NCBI GenBank assembly: GCA_032718475.1
Contig: JAUCBJ010008638.1
Location: forward strand, 1-64,000
DNA: 64,000 nt
Source of the DNA: Nemertoderma westbladi
Taxonomy: Eukaryota; Xenacoelomorpha; Nemertodermatida; Nemertodermatidae
Reading direction: 5' to 3'
Below are positions 23,853-33,203 of this stretch, piece by piece. Below the pieces are notes generated by a model. It worked only from the letters and a program-made list of their open reading frames with translations, did not search any database and was not told where the DNA came from. The position numbers and the translations under genes are program-made. How positions within the stretch are numbered: the first letter of the stretch is position 1; each line of letters opens with the position of its first letter.

Positions 23853-24695
23853 ACTCCGGACGACCTCGTCCTCGCGGCCGACGACAACAACGACCGCGAG
23901 TTCATCGTCTCGGCGGCTCTCGCTGAGACAGCGCAGACACTCGACGCCCGCGACGCCCGACTCGACGAAATCCGAGCCGCCGGCGCCGTCGACCCGACCT
24001 ACTCGGCTCTCCTCGCCACGATCTGGGACGGCTGGCCGACGTCACGTCATAACATTACCAACGACGACCTGCGACCCTACTTCCAGCACCGCACAGACCT
24101 CATGGTACACGACGGCGTTATCCTCCACGGGCCGCGGATCTACATCCCGAAGGAACTCCGTTCAAACACCCTCCGACTACTCCACGCCGCCCACCAGGGC
24201 ATCAACAAGACCCGTGAGCGCGCAAGTCGGTCGGTCTGGTGGCCGACCATTTCGAACTACATTGCGGTCGCCATCGATAGCTGCCAATCCTGTCAGTCGT
24301 CACTACCGTCCCAAGCACCGGAACCCCTCCAACGGCACCCCAAGGCCACTCGGCCGTACCAAAGGGTCCACGCCGACCTATTCGTGGCGGACAGCACGAA
24401 CTACATGGTTGCTACCGACGAATACACCGGTTGGCCCACTTTGTTCCGACTTGGTTCTGATACAACTTCGGCTGCCATCATCATGAACCTCCGACGTCTA
24501 TTTCTAGCTACCGCCGTCCCCCAGGAGTTCCATCCCGATGGCGGCCCGCAGTTCGGTTCAGAGGCGGTGAGGACCTTCCTCAAAAACTGGGGGGTCCACT
24601 GCGACCCATCGTCCCCATACCTCCCCCGCACCAACGGCCGTGCCGAAGCCGCCGTGAAAGCGATGAAACGAATCGTTCGAGGGACCAATCACGGC
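23853..24695 (+). pseudogene. gypsy-type integrase, truncated (fourth frame)
   Basis: The HHCC zinc module (LHAAHQG ... CQSCQ) is near 24180-24296. The DDE core follows: HADLF and DEYTGW, then HPDGGPQFGSE, and RTNGRAEAA with the catalytic Glu. The core inserts element cDNA into the chromosome. The C-terminal domain and 3' LTR are missing because the frame runs into tandem-repeat DNA at about 24695. Confidence 0.75.
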
Positions 24696-24696
24696 G

Positions 24697-25240
24697 TATC
24701 AAACTTGTATTTTTCGGTGCTGTGTGCAAATTTTGGTGCTAGCACGAAATTTTGAAAATCCATTCAATAGATAAAATTGCTTGTGACAATTTATTTCTTG
24801 CGTTTTAGAGGTTCATGGCTGTTCTGAATTCAATGGAAAATATAATTATCGAACTAGACATCTCAAACTTGTATTTTTCGGATGTGGGTGCAAAATGTGG
24901 TGCTAGCACCAAATTTTGAAAACCATCAAATATATCAATTGATTGTGTCACCTTGTTTCTTGCGTTATACGGGTTTGTGATGGTTCTGAATTCAATGGAA
25001 TCAGTAAAAATTTCATAAGAGTTCTCAAACTTGTATTTTTCGCCGGTGGGTGAAAATTTTGTGCCAGCACCAAATTTTGGAAAATATGCAAATTGATAAG
25101 TAGATAGTATCACCTTGTTTCTTGCGTTATACGGGTTTATGAGGGTCCTGAATCCGATGGAATCAATAAAAACAGCACTGGACATCGCAAACTTGTACTT
25201 TTTAGTGATGGGTACGAAATTTGGTGCTAGCACCAAAATT
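24697..25240. repeat. ~161-bp tandem repeat, about 3.5 copies
   Basis: The landmark CAAACTTGTATTTTTCGG recurs near 24699, 24863, 25024 and 25186, each followed by GTGCAAAATTTGGTGCTAGCACC and later TTCTTGCGTTATACGGGTTT (pieces quoted separately). Copies are diverged. The array replaces the 3' end of the gypsy-type element. Confidence 0.8.
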
Positions 25241-25696
25241 AGCCAAATTACGCCGAAAAATACAAGTAGCAGTGATCTGGCATATTAGAAATGTATTCCA
25301 TTAGAATCAGCGCCCTCGAAAACCTGAAAATGTGAATTTATAGCATCGTATAAGTGAATAATAAATTTTGTGTTCTAACTGAAAAGTGCTGGTTACCTGT
25401 TTTTTTCATTTTTTTCCTACGCAGAGAGGACTAAACAGCCATTTATAGTAATCATATCATTTTTAAATATTTTCCAATGTATTTTGCACCCCAGAAAACC
25501 TGTATTGAAAAATAATTAGCCGAAAATGTAACTTTCAAATTTTGTGAAAATTGTGCACTACTTGTAATTTTGGTGTTGCAATATAACACCCCAGTACATT
25601 TTTTCGAAATTTTTTTTTTTCGATCCGATCCAGAGAAGTGATACCTACGTACAAACAAAAAATCAGACGTTTTCGTAAATATTTGTAGATTTTAGA

Positions 25697-25741
25697 GGGG
25701 GGGGGGGGGGGGGGGGGGGTCAATATGACCCCCCCCCCCCC
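25697..25741. repeat. G-run/C-run hairpin
   Basis: About 23 G, then TCAATATGA, then about 13 C: a near-perfect inverted repeat with a 9-base loop that is itself flanked by TCA/TGA. The length of such runs is unreliable in assemblies. No element boundary is visible on either side. Confidence 0.7.
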
Positions 25742-25871
25742 GGTATTTGTACAACATTTTATAGCCCGGTACTAATAGGGTTAAGGTCTGAGTTGGGGGA
25801 CTTCCCTCGTTACTAAAACTCATATATTCTTTGAATTAAATGTATAATATAACTAATATATTTCTGGTTAT

Positions 25872-26335
25872 ATTGAAAAATATCGAGACATGAAAAATAT
25901 CGAGAGTAAAAATAACGCGAGTAAAAACATCGAGTGTTGAAAAATAACGATAATATCGAGAGTTCAAAAAATATCGAGAGTAAAAATATCGCGGGTAAAA
26001 ATATCGAGAGTAAAAATACCGAGTGTTGAAAAATATCGAGAGTAAAAATATCGAGAGTAAAAATATCGAGTGTTGAAAAATATCGAGAGTAAAAATATCT
26101 AGTGTTGAAAAATATCGAGAGTAAAAATATCGAGTGTTGAAAAATATCGAGAGTAAAAATATCGAGTATTGAAAAATATCGAGAGTAAAAATATCGAGTG
26201 TTGAAAAATATCGAGAGTAAAAATATCGAGTGTTGAAAAATATCGAGAGTAAAAATATCGAGTGTTGAAAAATATCGAGTGTTAAAAATATCGAGAGTAA
26301 AAATATCGAGAGTAAAAATATCGATAGTAACAATT
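25872..26335. repeat. ATATCGA minisatellite array, first orientation
   Basis: About 29 units of two types occur: a 15-mer (AAAAATATCGAGAGT) and a 17-mer (GAAAAATATCGAGTGTT), often alternating. The long minus-strand frame through it (25836-26333) is a repeat translation, not a gene. Confidence 0.92.
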
Positions 26336-26667
26336 TTTTTAAATTAGGGTTGTATGATAATTTTTTTTACTAAAAATGTTCTAGAACAACAATATTTATC
26401 ATATATATAATTATTTATCAACATTTGGTAGCTTATACAGTACGTGTTCTAATATAATATTTAACAATATTTATAATATTTATCAAACTTTATAGCTAGC
26501 ACTTCTTTTATAATATTTATTAAAAAAATAGCAAAAACTAGCTAGTATAATAAATCTGGTAAATGGGTACCCAAGGTGTATTACATAATGCCATTCACTT
26601 GCACTGTTATAACCCATGCACTGCAATTTTGTTCCATAATTCTAAATAAAATGCTCAAGTAAAATGC

Positions 26668-27335
26668 AATTTTTACTCTCGATATTTTTCAACACTCGAT
26701 ATTTTTCAACACTCGATATTTTTTAACACTCGATATTTTTCAACACTCGATATTTTTCAACACTCGATATTTTTCAACACTCGATATTTTTCAACACTCG
26801 ATATTTTTCAACAGTCGATATTTTTCAACACTCGATATTTTTCAACACTCGATATTTTTACTCTCGATATTTTTACTCTCGATATTTTTCAACACTCGAT
26901 ATTTTTACTCTCGATATTTTTACTCTCGATATTTTTCACACTCGATATTTTTTCTCTCGATATTTCTCAACACTCGATATTTTTCAACACTCGATATTTT
27001 TACTCTCGATATTTTTCAACACTCGATATTTTTCAACACTCGATATTTTTACTCTCGATATTTTTCAACACTCGATATTTTTACTCTCGATATTTTTCAA
27101 CACTCGATATTTTTACTCTCGATATTTTTCAACACTCGATATTTTTACTCTCGATATTTTTCAACACTCGATATTTTTCAACACTCGTTATTTTCGATAT
27201 TTTTCATCTCGTGTTATTTTTACTCTCGATGTTTTTTAATCACGTTAATTTTCAACACTCGTTATTTTTACTCTCGATATTTTTACTCTCGTTATTTTTA
27301 CTCTCGATATTTTTAAAGTCTCGATATTTTTCACC
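26668..27335. repeat. ATATCGA minisatellite array, inverted orientation
   Basis: The same two unit types as at 25872-26335, but reverse-complemented (TCGATATTTTTACTC and TCGATATTTTTCAACAC), about 40 copies. The arrays face each other across about 330 bp of AT-rich DNA. Together they form a 1.46-kb inverted repeat that could extrude a cruciform or give a hairpin transcript. Confidence 0.92.
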
Positions 27336-27582
27336 ATTACCATATTTCTGCCTCTAAGGCCATCCTTAGAGTATGCAATGCCTAACCGAACTAGACTACA
27401 CTAGACTAATTAAATGGAATAAGCCTGTCTGACGGTCGTCAGACTGTCTGATTTTATTTTATTAGTCCAGTATTTGTATTCTTAAAAAAGGCAATAAATA
27501 TTCCATCCTATAAGCCATCAACCATTTTACAGCTATTATTATTAATTAATTATTAATTAATTATTATTAATTATTATTATTA

Positions 27583-28104
27583 TTAATTATTACAAGTCAT
27601 TCCAGATTTATCTTTCCATTTCAAAAATGGTCCATTGTAATTTGAGGGGATTCCTGGCGATTCACCTGGTATTGGGTTGCCCATAGGTCTAACTCCCTCA
27701 GTTTCATCAGTGCCAATACCGAACAACAAGAGCTGTAAATCCGCAGCTTGTTTCTGCATCTGATGCATTATTATTAGGTTGGATCATTCTGCCTGTTGCT
27801 GCAGTTGCTGCTGTATAAAATCTATAGCTGTAGTGGGATCCGCCAGAACTGCATTTTGCTGCCAATATCGCCGAATTATTTTTACCAACCTTCGCTTCAT
27901 TGATATTGTACTCAATTTGGATTCATACTTCACTCCAATAATATAGAGGTGTGATTTCACTTCATCCCAACCTAATAAATCAACATTGCTCTCTTCCAGG
28001 AAGGCAAGCAATACAAAGTATAATATGACCTTAATTAAACCTATTTTCCTAACTATACATTGATCGCACAATATTTCTGATCTTTGGTCTAACAAATGAA
28101 ACAC
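27583..28104 (-). pseudogene. Unrecognised reading frame with one in-frame stop
   Basis: Two minus-strand segments (28104-27784 and 27768-27583) are in the same frame, separated by TGA (27784-27786) and five further sense codons. The first has a hydrophobic stretch, then basic helical sequence ending in a Gln-rich run (FIQQQLQQQAE). The second continues with MHQMQKQAADLQLL and a Pro/Gly-rich end. It could be a broken transposon gene or an exon of a host gene. I do not recognise a family. Confidence 0.3.
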
Positions 28105-28802
28105 AACTTTTTATGGCTAGATTTCACAATGATTTGCTCCAATACCTGGTTAGCCTTTCGCTTGAAATCTGCACTTGAGTCAGATCTTTGAAGCAGACAA
28201 CAACATATAACACATTAACACCTCAAAATAATTTCTCTGGAAATTTTCATGGTAATATTTAGATGCCACCTTACATGGATAACTCCGATTAAAACCTTTT
28301 ATCTGCCATTGTTCCCATATGGGAACATGTACTTGTTGCTAATAAATAAGTACTATAATATATAATATTCTTCTTAACTTGCAATATGGGACAACATAAT
28401 AAATATGTTTTGTCAGATTAACTGAAAATTTACCAATGATTGACAAAATTTTCGGAACAGTGGACCTCTACTTTCATGCAAAAATATGAATTTTGAACAG
28501 GATAATTTATTTGCATTAAATATAATATACAAATAACATAGAGTTATTGTAGTAGAAAGTCCTCAAATGTTGAATCAAGTCATTTATTTGTTGTTTAAAA
28601 CAATATATATGAATGTGCAATGATTTTATGAGATACTTTACACATCTTTTTATCTCATGTTCCGATATGGGAACATTGGCCAAATGAGAGACCTAAGTAG
28701 GCCCATTGCTGCATAATGAGTACAGCACGTATTTCTAACCCTATAATTCTACAAGTAGTATCATATTTCTACATTCTTGATCAATTCTGCATTCTACATA
28801 GT

Positions 28803-28905
28803 GTTAGACCGGAGCTCCGGCTCCGGTCCGGATCCGGCCGGGAAAATGGTGCTCCGGTTCCGGTCCGGCTCCGGCAATAATAAGACCGGAGGACCGGAGC
28901 TCCAG
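28803..28905. repeat. CCGG-rich palindromic cluster
   Basis: A GC-rich island in AT-rich DNA is built of overlapping GGAGCTCCGG, GGTCCGG and GGATCCGG palindromes. It begins GTTAGACCGGAGCTCCGG and ends GACCGGAGCTCC. This resembles the subterminal repeats of DNA transposons, but no partner end or open frame was found. Confidence 0.5.
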
Positions 28906-29107
28906 TATAAAACTGTAAAAGACAGACAGAGACACACAATGCACAATGTACAATGCACAATCAGTTGTCCACGTCACAATCATCTAGGCCATCATACATC
29001 ATAGTATAGCTACACTGCCTACTGCTGTACTGGCCTACCAGGTGCCAGGCTGAGGCTACAAAGACAGGCCAGTCAGCAGTCAGTACACTAGTACCTACAG
29101 TACTGCT

Positions 29108-30605
29108 ATGCAGCTCATAATAAGTAAGTTCAAGTTCTAAAGTACACTGCACAGCACACTACTGCATACTTACCTACTAAGTTACTCATAATAAGTAAGT
29201 TCAAGTTCTAAAGTACACTGCACATCACACTACTGCATACTTCACTTACCTACTAAGTTACTCATAATAAGTAAGTTCTAAAGTACACTACACAGCACAC
29301 TACTGCATACTTACCTACTAAGTTACTCATAATAAGTAAGTTCAAGTTCTAAAGTACACTACACAGCACACTACTGCACTCACTTACCTACTAAGTTACT
29401 CATAATAAGTAAGTTCTAAAGTACACTACACAGCACACCACTGCATGCTTACCTACTAAGTTACTCATAATAAGTAAGTTCAAGTTCTAAAGTACACTAC
29501 ACATCACACTACTGCATACTTATCCTACTAAGTTACTCATAATAAGTAAGTTCTAAAGTACACTACACAGCACACTACTGCATACTTACCTACTAAGTTA
29601 CTCATAATAAGTAAGTTCTAAAGTACACTACACAGCACACTACTGCATACTTACCTACTAAGTTACTCATAATATAGTAAGTTCTAAAGTACACTACACA
29701 GCACACTACTGCATACTTACCTACTAAGTTACTCATAATAAGTAAGTTCTAAAGTACACTACACAGCACACTACTGCATACTTACCTACTAAGTTACTCA
29801 TAATAAGTAAGTTCTAAAGTACACTACACAGCACACTACTGCATACTTACCTACTAAGTTACTCATAATAAGTAAGTTCTAAAGTACACTACACAGCACA
29901 CTACTGCATACTTACCTACTAAGTTACTCATAATAAGTAAGTTCTAAAGTACACTACACAGCACACTACTGCATACTTACCTACTAAGTTACTCATAATA
30001 AGTAAGTTCTAAAGTACACTACACAGCACACTACTGCATACTTACCTACTAAGTTACTCATAATAAGTAAGTTCTAAAGTACACTACACAGCACACTACT
30101 GCATACTTACCTACTAAGTTACTCATAATAAGTAAGTTCTAAAGTACACTACACAGCACACCACTGCATACTTACCTACTAAGTTACTCTAAGTTCTAAA
30201 ATACACTACAAAGCACACTACTGTATACTTACCTACTAAGTTACTCATAATAAGTAAGTTCTAAAGTACACTACACAGCACACTACTGCATACTTACCTA
30301 CTAAGTTACTCATAATAAGTAAGTTCTAAAGTACACTACACTGCACACTACTGCATACTTACCTACTAAGTTACTCATAATAAGTATAATAAGTAAGTTC
30401 AAGTTCTAAAGTACACTACACATCACACTACTGCATACTTACCTACTAAGTTTCTCATAATAAGTGAGTTCTAAAGTACACTACACAGCACACTACTGCA
30501 TACTTACCTACTAAGTTACTCATAATAAGTAAGTTCTAAAGTACACTACACAGCACACTACTGCATACTTACCTACTAAGTTACTCATAATATGTAAGTT
30601 CTAAG
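29108..30605. repeat. 65-bp satellite-like array, about 23 copies
   Basis: The unit runs CTCATAATAAGTAAGTTC, TAAAGTACACTACACAGCAC, ACTACTGCATACTTACC, TACTAAGTTA. Most copies are nearly identical. A few near both ends carry a 5-base CAAGT insertion. The array ends about 240 bp before the first EGF-like exon. Confidence 0.93.
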
Positions 30606-30843
30606 TAAGTTCATTAATTCTGATATATTTATATCTAAATAAACTATTTTAATTATATTATAATTATATTATAAATTATTTAATTTCTCAAAATATTTTA
30701 TAATCAAATGTCAATAAATACACTGCTGTGCACGATTATCAGAATAACAAACTGTGATAAATTGAAAAAAGCTGAACTGTAAATTTGAACTTTAAAAATA
30801 AAAAATTTCAAAAATAATATATAATAAAAATCTTACTTTGTAG

Positions 30844-30978
30844 CAACATATCAGGAGTGTAAGCGCAATCACAGGAATCCATGTCACTATTTTGCGCACT
30901 GCAAATATTCTGGTATTCATGGATATAACTGTACATGCAAGAAAGGCTTCAGTGGTGATGGCAGATATCGTTGTGATG
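30844..30978 (+). CDS. EGF-like exon 1 (phase 1-1)
   Basis: Acceptor TTTGTAG, donor GTAAGT; 135 nt, phase 1 at both ends. It encodes one EGF module of six Cys (QECKRN, NPCHYFAHC, YNCTCKKGF, YRC). It starts TYQEC rather than DINEC, so the calcium-binding signature is incomplete. EGF modules are extracellular protein-binding domains stabilised by three disulfides. It is the first recognisable exon of a plus-strand gene continuing at 32342, 32673 and 36235. Start and signal peptide were not found in this window. Confidence 0.75.
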
Positions 30979-31604
30979 GTAAGTATTAATTATTTATCTA
31001 TATTATTAAGATATATTTATTTTTTACTTTTACTATCAATATACAAGATATAATAAATATTTACATATCAATATTATAATTAACAGTAACAACTAATTAT
31101 TATTGCAAGTGTTGGGCCTTCTGGTAGTAAAACTACAAGCCTTATATCTCAGCAGACAATTATATTTGTACTATGGCTTCCTTCTATGGAACTGCTATGG
31201 CTACTACTATGGCTTATACTATACTATGACTATGGTTTCCGACACACGTACACCAACACCCACGCAGACATTTGGAAAGCAGCTAGCTATAGTTTAATTA
31301 TAACCGTTCGCTGATGGTTCGCAGTTAAGACTCGCCCCGCAGTCTGTACAAATGTAACTATGACACAATGTATTACCTATATACCTGCATTGCCTGGGCT
31401 TTCGCGCAATACATAGCATACTAAACAGATGTGATGAATACAACACGACTGATAATAAAAGTTATTTAGCCATGAATAATAACATCACTCTGCCCTCTGT
31501 AGTGTATATATTAACATTACCATGGTATTCGCTTCAGGGTATTTTATATTACTTCACTTAAATCTGTGTAGTTGGGGGTTGTGAACAAACCCAAATCCTA
31601 AAGT

Positions 31605-31830
31605 GCTTAACTAACTAACTATCTAATAGATAGCTAAAGTGCGTAATTAGGTAGCTAATAGATAGCTAAAGTGCGTAATTAGATAGCTAATAGATAGCTA
31701 AAGTGCGTAATTAGATAGCTAATAGATAGCTAAAGTGCGCAATTAGATAGCTAATAGATAGCTAAAGTGCGTAATTAGATAGCTAATAGATAGCTAAAGT
31801 GCGTAATTAGATAGCTAATAGATAAATAAA
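31605..31830. repeat. 32-bp tandem repeat, about 6 copies
   Basis: The unit is AGATAGCTAATAGATAGCTA followed by AAGTGCGTAATT, period 32, with a partial first copy. It contains TAGCTA palindromes. It abuts the 36-bp array that follows. Confidence 0.9.
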
Positions 31831-31832
31831 GT

Positions 31833-32040
31833 GCTACCCGAAGGTAGGAGTGGGCGCTACTCCTATCTGCTACCCGAAGGTAGGAGTGGGCGCTACACCT
31901 ATCTGCTACCCGAAGGTAGGGGTGGGCGCTACTCCTATCTGCTACCCGAAGGTTGGAGTGGGGGCTACTCCTATGTGCTACCCGAAGGTAGGGGTGGGCG
32001 CTACTCCTATCTGCTACCCGATGGTAGTGGTGGGCGCTAG
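31833..32040. repeat. 36-bp tandem array derived from a SINE tail, about 6 copies
   Basis: The unit is CTACCCGAAGGTAGGAGTGG followed by GCGCTACTCCTATCTG, with minor variants. Reverse-complemented it matches the 3' tail of the SINE at 43905-44085 (GGAGTAGCGCCCACC, then CGGGTA). It is fused directly to the 3' side of the minus-strand SINE at 32041-32165. Confidence 0.85.
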
Positions 32041-32165
32041 TTTTACTCCCAGTAACTCAACCGGTCTTCCTTTTATCGACCCCAGGGATAAGCGGCTCCT
32101 GGCAGGGCTCGAACGTACAAGAAATAGATTGCAAGCCTGGCGATCAACCAACTGAGCTACCCCGC
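32041..32165 (-). mobile_element. tRNA-derived SINE
   Basis: On the minus strand from 32165: GGCGGGGTAGCTCAGTTGG (A box), then GTTCGAGCCCTGCC (B box) about 35 bases on, like a tRNA head. The body contains GGTCGATAAAA and the hairpin-like TTGAGTTACTGGGAGTAAAA shared with the copy near 43905. The 36-bp array forms its tail. It lies in an EGF-gene intron, antisense to that gene. Confidence 0.75.
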
Positions 32166-32341
32166 CTTCCTCCTTGCCGAGTCATAAAAAATAGATTAAT
32201 TTTTACCGAATCTCGCAAGTTGCTCTGGTCTTCTTTAATACAGAACGCATATGCTGACCATTTACCATAATGAATACAAGGTCAATGTTTGCTCTAATTT
32301 GATTAGAGACGTACTCTGAATAATAAGATTTTACTTTATAG

Positions 32342-32464
32342 ATATTAATGAATGTGATGGTGATCATGATTGCCAGGGACCACGTGATAGGTGCTCCAAT
32401 CATCTTGGTGGCTACACCTGTCGATGCAAGGCAGGGTTCACAGGACATGCTAATGGTTGTAATG
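32342..32464 (+). CDS. EGF-like exon 2, calcium-binding type
   Basis: Acceptor TTTATAG, donor GTAAGT; 123 nt, phase 1-1. It has six Cys, beginning DINEC with a C-x-N-x4-Y-x-C segment (CSNHLGGYTC). That gives the residues expected for calcium binding and Asn hydroxylation. It follows the SINE at 32041-32165 by about 180 bp. Confidence 0.85.
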
Positions 32465-32672
32465 GTAAGTGTATTAAATACGTTATTCATTTTATTCCAC
32501 AGTTATAACTTAGAACATTGTGATTCTTGTTTGAATATACTGTGGGATTTTGGTGAATTAATTAACTGTAAATTAATTAACATAAATTAATGTGACTCAG
32601 CTAGTAATTGAATGAAAAGTTATTTCAAATACTGTTCACTTTTAAACGATAATTATTGTTATTTTATTGTAG

Positions 32673-32801
32673 ATATAAATGAATGTGAATCGCGTTGGTC
32701 GAATAGATGTCCACGAACATCTAACTGTATTAACGAGTTTGGCAGCTACAAATGTGAATGTAAGAAGGGTTTCAGGCAGCCAAAGCCATTCAAATGTGAA
32801 G
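32673..32801 (+). CDS. EGF-like exon 3, calcium-binding type
   Basis: Acceptor TTGTAG, donor GTGGGT; 129 nt, phase 1-1. DINEC start, six Cys and CINEFGSYKC as the hydroxylation/calcium-binding segment, ending PFKCE. The next intron (32802-36234) contains R2-like element 1 in antisense. Confidence 0.85.
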
Positions 32802-33203
32802 GTGGGTTGTGTAATTATTAATGTGAAAGTTACAATTATAAAAAAGAGTCACAATTATAATTGTGAAAGTGTTGGTTCACACCATACATGATGGGTGGAC
32901 AAAACAAAATCTACGATTTCACACCTTTACCACTATAAAGTATAGTTTCTGGGTGAATACAATGAAACAAAGATCTAAAGGTGTTGTTCACCAGGCAGAC
33001 CCTAAAATATAGTGTTTTTTTTGTTCTGATAGTAGAAATTTTGTTTATTTTTTGGCAACTGCACATCACAAATAATAATGAATACAAAACCATTATTGCA
33101 TCATTTTTTTAACCAATATGTATATTTGAATAAAAACCTTAATATTAGACCATTACACAAATTAAAATTACAAATACAAATACCCGTCACCGCACAAAGC
33201 GAC

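Larger units (their letters stand above)
20775..24695 (+). mobile_element. Ty3/gypsy-type LTR retrotransposon, degenerate and 3'-truncated
   Basis: GC-rich coding DNA (gag, protease, RT, RNase H, integrase in Ty3 order) sits in AT-rich flanks. TGGCGCAGCG at 20775, preceded by ...GTCA, would suit a primer-binding site after an LTR end, but no LTR can be proven. The 3' end stops abruptly within integrase at about 24695, where the 161-bp repeat begins. The reading frame changes three times. Confidence 0.8.

Noticed and set aside
25836-26333. 165-residue minus-strand frame of LLSIFLLSIF-type repeats
   Set aside because: It is a translation of the 15/17-bp minisatellite; no start context, splice sites or non-repeat sequence.
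29108-30605. Regular repeats considered as a CRISPR array
   Set aside because: Units are contiguous 65-mers with no unique spacers, and the genome is eukaryotic.
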